Shown piece after piece: positions 48,991 through 60,100 of a stretch of 64,000 nucleotides of DNA. How positions within the stretch are numbered: position 1 is the stretch's first letter; every line of letters starts with the position of its first letter. Position numbers and translations under genes: made by a program. The notes beneath the pieces were generated by a model. That model worked only from the letters and a program-made list of their open reading frames with translations. It made no database searches and was not told the DNA's origin. The stretch comes from Muscardinus avellanarius. Taxonomy: Eukaryota; Chordata; Mammalia; Rodentia; Gliridae. The stretch spans positions 118,443,405-118,507,404 of the forward strand of contig OY726559.1 of NCBI GenBank assembly GCA_963383645.1, given 5' to 3'.

Positions 48991-51051
48991 GGCTCTGGAA
49001 TGGATGCCTCATCTTTCCGTGCAGGCGCACTCTGGTTCTCCTCTCCTACGACTCTCTAATCAGATTTCTACCGACCCTTCCCCTGCACCCAGATTCCTAG
49101 GGATGAGTCTTGGCGGCGGCACCAGCTCTCACGGTCCCTGACCATCCGGAAGTGTAATTCCACTGTCTATGCTGCAGCCTTGGCTGGTTCCCGTCCTGGA
49201 TTGTACTGGCCGCCCCTACCCCGCCCGTCTCACCGCCCCTGTCTTTTCTCAGGGCATTTTTCTGGCTGGTCTCCCTGCTCCTGGCCTCAGTGGTCTGGTT
49301 CATCTTGGTCCATGTGACAGACCAGTCAGATGCCCGGCTTCAGTATGGCCTCCTGATTTTTGGTGCTGCTGTCTCTGTCCTTCTCCAGGAGGCCTTCCGC
49401 TTTGCCTACTACAAGCTGCTGAAGTAAGAAGATGGGGTGACCGGGAGGGGAGGGGACAAAGGGCTTCACCTAGGGAGGTGGGGCAGCCCCTGGGTGGTGC
49501 TTTGAAAGCTGTGCTACAGACGACAGTAGAGGGAAAGAGGCACCCGCCCTCCCTCATGCTCCACACTCCCATCCCAGGAAGGCCGACGAGGGGCTAGCCT
49601 CGCTCAGTGAGGACGGAAGATCACCCATCTCCATCCGCCAGATGGCCTATGGTGAGCCAAGGGCGAGGAACCAGAGGAGGGAGCTGGACACCCCCTTTTC
49701 CTAGGGAGATCTCTAAAACCCCACCTGTTCCCAGTGGCCTGGAGGGAGAGCAGGTGTGGGAGAACCTCACGCCAATGGGGAGGGGCCCCTGGTGCTGAGG
49801 CTCCAGCGGTCTCTGTGGCATTGACGAGGCCCTCCCTCCCCCTAGTTTCCGGTCTCTCCTTCGGCATCATCAGTGGTGTCTTCTCTGTTATCAATATTTT
49901 GGCCGATGCCCTTGGGCCAGGTGTGGTTGGGATCCATGGAGACTCACCCTATTACTTCCTGACTTCAGGTAAGGGCTCGCTTCCAGTCTTGCCTTCATGC
50001 CCCGTCCGTCCCTGGCCCTGATCTGATTGATTGGCCTTCCCGGGGACACTTCTTTGGCTCAGCATCTCAGGAGGCTGGGAGAAGATCAGGGATGTATCTC
50101 ATCCCCATCTCCCTCCCTGCAGCCTTTCTGACAGCAGCCATTATCCTGCTCCACACCTTTTGGGGAGTTGTGTTCTTTGATGCCTGTGAGAGGAGACGGT
50201 ACTGGGCTTTGGGCCTGGTGGTTGGGAGTCACCTACTGACATCGGGACTGGTGAGTTGGAGCTAGGGGCCTGAGGTAGGGAGAGAAACACTGTATGGTGA
50301 ATGGGCTGGGGGAATGTGTCTTCACATTTTAACAGTTGAGCCAGTCTTGGGCCGAGACAGTAAGGTGAGTGTCCAGAGGCCCATCACCTAGGTGTCGGTG
50401 TGAGGACACTGAGAGAGCTAAAAAGAAAAGGTCCCCTTGAAGGGAAAGGGGGGAATTTGAATGAGATACCTGGGGAAGAATATGGAGACAGTCTGGGGAT
50501 TGGGCAGGGGGAGAATCTAACCTCCATTCTTCTCTTAACCTCATTCCCAGACGTTCCTGAACCCTTGGTACGAGGCCAGCCTGCTGCCCATCTACGCCGT
50601 CACCGTTTCCATGGGCCTCTGGGCCTTCGTCACAGCCGGAGGGTCCCTCCGAAGTATCCAGCGCAGCCTCTCGTGTAAGGACTGACTACCTGGACCGGTC
50701 GCCTGAGATCCCACCTGCCCATGACTGAACCCAGCCCCGGCCCGGGTCCATTGCCCACATCCTCCGTCTCCTCGCTGGTCTAGCCCACCACCTTCAGGGT
50801 TTCGGTCTGTCCTCTGTGACCTTTAGTCTCTGAGCTTTCCCAGGAGCAGCCTGGGTTCAGTGACTGGCGGGTTCGAGTCTGCACTTATCCCCACCACCTG
50901 GGGGACCCCCTTGTTGTCCAGGACTCCCTGTGTGTCAGTACTCTGCCCTCCCCCGGCCCATGACTCACCCCGCTTCCCCTCTGCAGGCCGACGGCAGGAG
51001 GACAGTCGGGTGATGGTGTATTCTGCCCTGCGCATCCCACCCGAGGACTGA
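48614..51051 (+). CDS. APH1A: APH1A, gamma-secretase subunit APH-1A
   Basis: APH1A is the seven-pass membrane scaffold of gamma-secretase, which with presenilin, nicastrin and PEN2 cleaves Notch, APP and other type I membrane proteins. Seven coding exons: 48614-48726, 49253-49423, 49578-49651, 49846-49968, 50123-50250, 50551-50674, 50987-51051. All have GT-AG junctions and consistent phases and give 265 aa, the length of the human long isoform. The product starts MGAAVFFGCTFVAFGPAFA and ends SALRIPPED. The TM4 GxxxG series (Gly122, Gly126, Gly130) needed for complex assembly and the conserved His171 and His197 are all present. Near-identity to human, with few changes such as a Ser for Leu before Cys247, indicates strong constraint. 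The gene is compact, with no SINE in any intron, and lies tail-to-tail with CA14. Confidence 0.99.
50551..50685 (+). CDS. APH1A: APH1A alternative short last exon (247 aa isoform)
   Basis: If the donor at 50675 is not used, the frame continues Cys-Lys-Asp and stops at 50683-50685, giving a 247 aa product ending CKD. This matches the known short human isoform (APH1aS). The donor (T then GTAAGG) encodes the CKD extension, so both forms are kept in this species. Isoform choice depends on removal of intron 6. Confidence 0.75.
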   Translation, partial: TFLNPWYEASLLPIYAVTVSMGLWAFVTAGGSLRSIQRSLSCKD

Positions 51052-51780
51052 GGGAACCTGGGGGGGGACCCCTGGGCCCGGGGTGCCCTCCTGATCTCCT
51101 CGCCCTGTATTTCTCCATCTCCAGTTCTGGACAGTGCAGGTTGCCAAGAAAAGGGACCTAGGTTAGCCATTGCCCTGGAGATGAAATGGATGGGGCTCAG
51201 GGGTAGAGACACTCTGAGTTCTCCAGCACCCCCTCCCCAGGCTGGACACCTTGGTCTTTTTCTCAGGTCTGAAGGGAACTACTTTTGGTGGGCTAAAAAC
51301 CCCAAACTGCCTTTTAGTTTCTTCAAGTGGGGGGAGGGAGGAGGTGTGTTGGTCTTCTCCTAGCCTCCTTGGGCCATCCCATCCCACCTCCATGGCTCCC
51401 CGTGGCTGGGCTCCTTTCTCTCCCCTTTCCCCCTGGGGCCCAGGCCTGGGGGAAAGGAAGGAAGTGCATGTTTGGGAACTGGTATTACTGGAACTAATGG
51501 TTTGAACCTCCTTGGCCACCAGCAGCCCTCCTCTCCCCAAGGTGAAGTGGAGGGTGCCGGGGTGAGCGGGCCACTCCAGAGCCTCAGTGCCCCTGGAGGA
51601 GGCAGATGACCGCCACATCGCAGGGAAGGCGGGCGGGTTTTTTTCTAGTTTTTAATTGGGTGCGGGAGGGGTGGGGAGGTTTTCTATGAACTCTATCGTT
51701 TTCTGCGGAGGGTGGAATGTCCCATCCTTTTAATCGAGGTGATTGTGATTTTGACTAATAAAAAGGACTTTGTAATTGTG
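51052..51780 (+). terminator. APH1A: APH1A 3' UTR and poly(A) signal
   Basis: Unique, SINE-free sequence follows the stop. A consensus AATAAA lies at 51757-51762 with GT-rich sequence just downstream, so cleavage is expected near 51775-51785. Confidence 0.85.
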
Positions 51781-52099
51781 GGGGAACTTGGCTTCCGAGG
51801 GAGGGGGTGACATGTGAATCGAGTTCTCTGCCCTCCCACATCTCTCGTCCAGCGTCCTTCCCACCCTGGCAACCAACTAATCTCCAAGCGGAGCACTGGT
51901 GCAAGGGCAGAAATCTGAGCTAGTGGATTAATGTGTCGGAAACTTGGGGTTAAGTATTTTCCAGAAGTGGATGTCTCCTTCTAGGGGTGGGATAAAGGGA
52001 ATTAACCGCTCAGGCTTCTTTCTCCCCCATCCTTTGCCCATCTCTACCACGCGAGGGATTAAAGAACTCTGGTACCCTCAAAAGCCCCAAAGCATAAGC

Positions 52100-52521
52100 C
52101 AGAATAAGGTCAGAAACTTTAATTCTCAAATGTATTGAGCAAAAAAAAATATATAACCCCAGCAACAGGCCTTTTTCCTAAGGGAATATCCTGCAATATA
52201 TCCGGGGGAAGGAACATAAAGGTAAGAGGTGGGGACCTTGGGGCACATCCCCTACAACTAAACCTAGTTACGACACGGGGCTCCTGATCTCCGCCTCTGT
52301 GTTTGGAGAGGCCAAGGGCTCTGCTATTCTTTGAATGAGCACTTTACCTCTGTGTGAGGGATTATCCAGAGAAGGAAGGGTATCTGCCTACTACTCCTAG
52401 CTGTATTTTCTAACCAGTCCCTGCACCCATTTTAGCAACTCCCTGACAGGTGTCAGGGGAGGGGTCCGAGGTGTCCAGGGTCTGAAGTAACAGCTCTTTC
52501 TCATCACGGAGGGGAAGGTGT
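52100..52521 (-). terminator. CA14: CA14 3' UTR and poly(A) signal
   Basis: Unique sequence follows the CA14 stop on the minus strand. An ATTAAA variant signal lies at 52118-52123, followed within 30 bases by the likely end near 52095-52105. The gap to the APH1A cleavage site on the opposite strand is only about 320 bases. Confidence 0.55.
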
Positions 52522-55500
52522 TCATGCCTCCGTGGCGGCCCGCGCTGAAGTGAAGACCACACTCTTACGGCTTCCCAGCCTCTTCTTCCTGGAAGGGGGG
52601 TGACAGTTCATAGGAGTGATGAGCGTCTTGAGGGAAACAGATTCCGGGTAGAAGAAGAGGTGCATCTATCGCTTACCCCCTGTGCTACTGAGGATTGAAC
52701 CCAGGGGTATTTCACATCCGAGCTACACTCCCAGCCCTATTTTTTTTTCCACTCTGAAAAAACTGGGTCTTGCTAAGTTGGTGTGAGTCTTGTTAAGTTG
52801 CTGAGACTGGCCTCAAACCTGTGATTTTTCTGTCTCAGCCTTCCAAATATTGGGATTACAGGTGTGTGCCACTTTGCCTAGCAAGGAGGATGCTTTTTTT
52901 TTTTTTTTTTTTTTTTAGTACTGGGGATGGAACCCAGGGGCATTCTTTTTTTTTTTTTTTTTTTTTTTTTTGCGGGTCTGGAGATGGAACTCGGGGGCAT
53001 TCTACCTCCGAGCTACACCCCCTGCCCTATTTTTTATTCTTTATTTTGAAACCGGGTCTCACCGAGTTGCAGAGGGCATCACTACATAGCTGAGGCTGTC
53101 CGCGAACCGCGATCCTCGAGTCTCAGCCTCCCGAATGCTGGGATTACAAGCGTGAGCCACCACGCCCGGCTGTCCCAGGGGCATTCTACCTCTACCTCTG
53201 AGCTACACCCCAGCCCTGTTATTTATTTTTTGCGGGTCTGGAAATGAAACCTACGGGCATTCAACCTCCGAGCTGCCCTATTTCTTTTTATTCTTTATTT
53301 TGAAACAGGGTCTCACTGAATTGCAGAGGGCCTCAGTAGCTGAGGCTCTCCGCGAACCGTGATCCTCCAGTCTCAGCCTCCCAGATGCTGGATTACAAGT
53401 GTGCGCCACCATGCCTGGCTCCCAGCTCTATTTTTTATTCTTAATTTTGAAACAGGGTCTCACTGAGTTGCAAAGGGCCTCACTTAAGTAGTTGAGGCTG
53501 TCCTTGAACCATGATCCTCCTGTCTTAGCCTCCAGAATACTGGGGGATTACAAGCGTGCGCCACTATACCCAGATTTTTTTTTTTTTTTTTTCGTACTGG
53601 GGATTGAACCCAGGGGCATTCTATCTACCTCTGAGGTATGTCCCCAGCCCTGTTTTTTATTCTTTATTTTGCAATAGGGTCTCACTGAGTTGCAAAGGGC
53701 CTAAGTAGGTGAGGCTGACTTCAAACTACTGTGATCTTCCTGTCTCAGCCTCCCAAATCCTGGGATAGGAGGATGCTTTTTTTTGGGGGTGGGGATGGAA
53801 CCCAGGGGCATCTAACCTCCAAGCTACACCCCCTGCCCTATTTTTTATCCTTTATTTTGAAACCGGGTCTCGCTGAGTTGCGGAGGGCCTAAGTAGCTGA
53901 GGCTGTCTGCAAACCACCATCCTCTGGTGTCAGCCTCCCAAATGCTGCGATTACAACCGTGCGCCACCACGCCCGGCAGGAGGATGCTTTTTAATAGGAA
54001 AGACTGAAGGAAAGTAGGACCTCACCGAATCTTTCTAACGATGAAATAAGCGGCCAGCAGAAGGCAGAGACAGCCAATCAGGATCCCCACACCTAAACTC
54101 AGCATTTCACCTGGGAAAGATAAAGGAGGAAGGGGTCAGCTAAGGGCTATCAGAGATCCCGAGCTTTCCCAGCCGGCTCCCTGCGCCGAGTAGGGCTGTC
54201 TTACCTGTGGTATACAAGGATCCCACTGTAGGGGGAGAAAGCTTGGGTCAGCGGGGCTTGCAACCACATCCCAGCTGGGAGCCACAGGCTGCTTCTCTGC
54301 CTGGGAAAGTCACCACCCCCCTGGGGATGGGGGTGGTTCCCAGTCCAAGTAAGTACTTTTCCTTCCCAGGGTTCCTTACTTCCGGCCATTGAGTCCCTGG
54401 TCCCCCATCTCTTGTGAGCCCTGCAGTCACCTGGGGTGAAAGAAGCCAAGACAGTCCTCTGGTTGAGAGGCTGGGGGTCTCGGTAGTTCTGTGTGAGGGG
54501 CTCAGAGGGCTCCTCTTCTGTGGAGAACAACGTCTCCTGAAGCCTTTCCAGCTGAGGAATCGAAGAGGGCAGAAGTCGCTTTGGGGGGTGAAAGGGTCTG
54601 AAATGACAACTGCTTCTCTTCCTCGCCGCCACTCACCTGTCCCAGTGAAATCTGGGCCTTCTCACTGAAGACTGTCCAGAGCACGCTCTGGTAGCAGGGG
54701 GGAGTGGTGAGAGAGCCATTGTAACGGAAGAACCGCTCCAGGTCCGGCGGGAGCAGTGCTCGCACATCGAAGGGAGCCACCGAGGTCTTCTGATCTGGGG
54801 ACAACAGACTAGGACTCATTGATTGCCCCCCCATTTTTATTATTTATTATTATTATTATTATTTTGGGTGGTACTGGGGGTGGAACCCAGAGGCTTTCTA
54901 CCTCCGGGCTATACTCCCAGACCTTTTTACTATTTTATTTGGAAACGGTCTCACTAAGTTGCTGAGAGCCTCATTAAGTAGCTGAGTCTGGCTTCGAACC
55001 CGTGCGATCCTCCTGTGTCAGCCTCCCAAGCGCGGGGATTACAAGTATGCGCCACCACGCCCAGCTCTCATTTTTTATTTTTTGGCAGTACTGGGGATTG
55101 AACCCAGAGGGATTCTGTCTCTGAGCTACTCCCCCAACTTTATTTATTTATTTCCTTATTTTAATTTTGGGGGTACTAGGGATTGAACCCCGGGGGGGCA
55201 TTCTACCTCTGAGCAACACCTCCACCCCTATTTTTTATTCTTTATTTTGAAACGGTCTCACTGAGTTGTAAAGGGCCTCACTAAGTAGCTGAGGCTATCA
55301 TCTGTGAACCTGCGATACTTCTGTCTCAGCCTCCCAAACGCTGGGATTACAAGTGTGCGCCACCACGCCCAGCGCATGGTTACCCTCTCACTGTACTCCA
55401 GCTCACCCAGACAGGGTTCCCCAAAGCAAAACCCACTGGCCCTAACAAGTTGCCTCCTCTCAAGGCTTCTTGGATCATTCCTGTTTGTTTTGTTTTGTGG

Positions 55501-57167
55501 TGCTGGGGATGGAATGGAGAGTCCTTCTACCTCTGAGCTACACCCCCAGCTCTATCTTATTTTATATTTGAAAACAGTCTTGCTAAGTTGCTGACAGCCT
55601 CACTGAGTTGATGAGGCTGACCTCAAACCTGTGATCCCTCCGTCTCAGTCTCCCAAGTACTGGGATCACAAGCATGTGCCACCATGCCTGGCTTAGGTCA
55701 TTTATTATTTGTTTATTTTGTGGGTCTGGAGATGAAACCCAGGGGCATTCGACCTCCGAGCTACACCCCCTGCCCTATTTTTTATTCTTTATTTTGAAAC
55801 CGAGTCTCACTGAGTTGCAGAGGGCCTCACTGAGTAGCTGAGGCTGTCGGCGAACCTGCGATCCTCCTGTCTCAGCCACCCCCCCCCAATACTGGGATCA
55901 AAGTGTGCGCCACCACTATGGGTTTTTAGGGCTCACCTTTATGTCTTATTTCATGCAAATGGCTCAGAATGTGTTCATAAGCTGGATTCTCAGTTTCACC
56001 CACCTAGAAGAGGTAGAAAGGGAGAGAACAAGACATTATGGACAAAATAAGTGGTCGGACGGGTCGCTGCCCACATTGGGAGAGAAGCCAGCAGCAGCTG
56101 AGATGTGGGGAGGCAGAAGAGGAGAGAGGCCTTGGGGGTCTGGGGCACTGACCTCAATCAGGATGCCCAGTACAGCCAGCCCCTGAGGCCCCTGGGCAGC
56201 TTCGCTCAAGCTGCTGTAGGAATCAGCATCATAATGTACCACGTGGAGCTGGACGAAGGCGGAGGGAATTGAGTCATTGGATGTCTCCATACCCCATTTG
56301 GGGCCTTGACCCTAGCCACCCCATGACCCCAGTGAGCCCTAGCTCTGTCCCGTAAAGCGTGGCCTTTTTTTTTTTCTTCTTTTTTGCGGTACTGAGGATG
56401 TAACCCAGGGACATTCTACCTCTGAGCTACACTCCCAGCCCTATTTTTTAGTCATTTTACTTTTTTTTTTTTTTCTTTGCGGGTCTGGAGATGGAACCCA
56501 GGGGCATTCACCTCCGAGCTACACCTCATGCCCTACTTTTTATTCTTCATTTTGAAACAGGGTCTAAGTTATGGAGGGCCTCACTAAGTAGCTGAAGCTG
56601 GCCATGAACCCAGATCCTCCTTGTCTGCGCCACCACGCCTGGCCATTATGACTTTTCCCAGCACCCAGCTCTTTCCTTGCTCCGGGACCGACCGTCCCCA
56701 CTAGCTCTGTGTCCCAGTCCAAGCTCCTGTCCCTGGCACCTCTGCAGCCGTGGCTTCACTGTTGATCTGGTGTTCTGAGCCTCCCGGGGATCCTTTCTGG
56801 CCCCAGTGCAGGTGGAGCTGGGCAGCTACATACTTATGGGGCAGTCCGTCCAGATACATGGTCGGGGGCAGCGAGAGGTGTACTGGGAGAAAAAGAGCAA
56901 GCTGGGGTTGATGGAGGAATATGGGCCATTTCTACAGCTGCCCCATTTCTGGGGAGACTCGGCCCTCCTGTTCCATTTTTCTCCCACATTAGCACCAAGT
57001 TCCTCCCTGGGGCCAGTGTTCCTAGCACCAATTCCCTCTTTTCAATGAGGATCAGCTCAGTGCTATAACATTAACCTAGCTGTCAAAGACCTTCATTCCC
57101 ACCTGAGTTACAGGAGCCCGATCACCAATCCCTTATCTCCAAGTTCATGAATGGAGCTTTCTTTTCT

Positions 57168-57199
<32 letters not shown>

Positions 57200-60100
57200 T
57201 TTTTTTTGCGGTACTGGGGCTGGAACCCAGGGGCATCCTACCTCCAAGCTACACCCCAATATTTTTTATTTTTTATTTTGAAACAGGGTCTCACTGGGTT
57301 GCAAAGGGCCTCACAAAGTAGCTGAGGCTGGCCACGAACCGTGATTGATCCTCCTGTCTCAGCCTCCCGAATGCTGCAATTACAAGCGTGCGCCACCACG
57401 CCCAGCTTATGGATGGAACTTTCTGAAAATTCCTAAGTTATGACCGTGTTTCTTTCCCCTGACTCCTAAAATCTGAAGCAGAGCCTTCAACTCCTTGGAG
57501 GCTGGGCTTTTACCTGTGTGGCCATTGTTGTGCAGGTCCAAAGGCTCGGTACCAGGCTGGTCATATCCATGAGGCTGCAGGGCGGGTAGCTCAGGGTCAA
57601 ATGTCACACTGTCTGTCTGGATATCGATGGGGGACTGGGCATTGCTTCCACACTCGGGGTAAGAGGCTGGCCAGTGGTCCTGACCATGAGGGCCTGGTGG
57701 GGGTACCATGGACATTTGTTCTGCCCTCCAGCCCCAGCCACCCTTCAATGCCCCCTGCCAAGTTATCCATCTGTGTGGAGGTAGAAACATACTCTCCCCA
57801 CCTAGGGCTGGGTGAGGTACAAGAACCAGTTGGACCTTCCTTGGTACTGGGGGTTGAACCTAGGGGAACTCTACCTCTAAGCTATGCTCCCAGCACTTAT
57901 TTATTTTCTTTCTTTCTTTCTTTCTTTCCTTCTCTCTCTCTCCCTCCCTCTCCCTCCTCCTCTCCCCCCCTCCTCCTCCTCCTCCTCTTCCTCCTCCTTC
58001 TTCTTCTTCTTCTTTCTCTATCTCCCCCCCATATCTCTCTTTCTCTCTCTCTTTGTGGTACTGAGATGGAACCCAGGGCATTATATCTCCAAGCTAAACC
58101 CCCAGCTCTAATTTTTTAGTCTCTTTATTTTTGAAACTGGATCTCGCTGAGTTGCGCATGGCCTCGCTAAGTAGCCGAGGCTATCCACAAACCCGGATCC
58201 TCTGATTTTTGCCTCCTGAATGCTAGGATTACAAGCGTGTGCCACCATGCCCACCTGGCTCTTTATTCTTTATTTTGAAACAGAGTCTCACTGAGTTGCA
58301 AAGGGCCTCACTAAGTAGCTGAAGCTGGCCTTGAACCATGATCCTCTTGTTTCAGCCTCCCAAATGCTGGGATTACAAGCAAGCGCTACCATGCCTGGCT
58401 TTCATTTTTTTTTTAATTTTCAAACAGGGTCTCAAGGCTGAGGTTGGCTTCGAACCTGGATCCTCCTGTGTCAGCTTCCCAAATACTGGGACCATGCCCA
58501 TGCCTGGCCCCAGCTGGACCTTGCCTGGCAGGTCCCCTTGCCTGGGATGATTCCCCCAACTTCCCTGCTGAATCAGAGAGGCTTGCACTTACCTGGAGCT
58601 GAAGGACAAGAAAGCTGAATGGGGGAAGAGGAGATGGATAGACAGCCTGAATACCCAGAGAGGCAGGATGGGAGAATAGAAGTAATAAAATGAGGGGAAA
58701 CAGGTGATTCTAGAGAGGTGGGGTCTCCTTGGGGATGCCCTATCAAGTGGTTTTGGGATTCCGATAGCCTGACGTTCTGTCATTAGTGATAGCCTGACGT
58801 TCTGTCATTAGTTCTAACCTGAGACGGGACCTGGCATTGGCTGGAGTAAAATCATTAATCAGTAGTTCAGAGGGATGGAGTTCCACCTCCCCCAGCCTCT
58901 TCCCCACCCCTGACCTCTGAATTCCAGGCGCAGGCTGGGGGCTGGACTGAGCCTCCAAGAGAGAGCTCGCGCCACAGGGTCCCTCTCCCCACCCAGTTTT
59001 CTTTCCACTCCAATTCCCTGGCTCCCACACAGATTTACCAAGGACTCCATTGGCTTTTATGCTGAATCAGGAGGTGTGGGATTTAATGATTAGAACAGGG
59101 TCTAGGAACCATTTATGCAAAACCCAGGTCACAGGGAGATGGAGACAGGAGGGGAGGGGTGTGAATCTGAAGGAAACCTCCTCCCCACCCACTGGACAAG
59201 ATTTCCTGGCAGGTGAGGAGGTCCCCGAGCGAACGAGAGGAAGGGGCGTCCGTGGGCCTGGAGTCCCGCTCTCACCTTCATAGGTCCAGTGGGGATCTGC
59301 AAGGCAGAGTAGTTTGGGTTACAGCCAGTACAGCCTGGGGCAGGGTCCTGGCCTCCGCCCTCCCTCGCCCTCCCTTGCTCCGGCCGGGTACCGCTCCGCC
59401 TCCTCCTCAGATCTCACCTCCCTCCATTCCACTTCCCAAAGGAAGCCCTGAAACCGGACACCTCGGTGGTGGAAAGGTCGGGGGGCCTATTTAAGATCAA
59501 CACCAGGCAGTGCAGTGCCTGCTGAGTAAAGGGGGAGGGGAAACGGAGGGCGAGGAAGCCTGGGGACTAAAATTAACTCGGATCGAATGTGCGGTGCAGT
59601 GGCCCAACCTTTACTTCCCTCCAGCCGAGGCCAAGTCAATCCCACACTGAAAAGATCACCCTGAGTTTTCTCCGTCTGAGCCAGTTCAATCCAACGCGTA
59701 GAAGGTTGGGGTGGGGTGAGGTGAGGTGAGCACGTGGGCAGGGGATTTGGAGGATGAGGATGAGGAAGAAAGGAAGGTTCAGAGAGAGAATGTGTGTGTG
59801 TGTGTGCGTGTGTGTGTGCGCGCGCTGCGCACGCACTCATTCACATGTGTCTGCTACTGAAGGAAGTAGGGAAAATGATGCCTTTGACTTGAAGCATTGC
59901 AGATAGGAAGACACTGAGTTGTACTTTAAGTTAATACTTAAATGCCACCTTTCTGATCCCAGGGGCTCTGGAGGAAGCCCTCATCTCCAGGAGCTCCTGC
60001 TCGGGGAGGGCGGGAGCGGGCAGGGTCTACCCTAGGTTGAGGTGGTGGGTGGGCACAGCAGCCAAGGCTGGTCAGGACAGGATGAAAGTAAAGCATTGTG

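Noticed and set aside
48110..49030. 306-codon minus-strand open frame across the APH1A promoter
   Set aside because: It overlaps the APH1A first exon and CpG island, is rich in Pro/Arg/Gly as expected from GC bias, and has no known domain.
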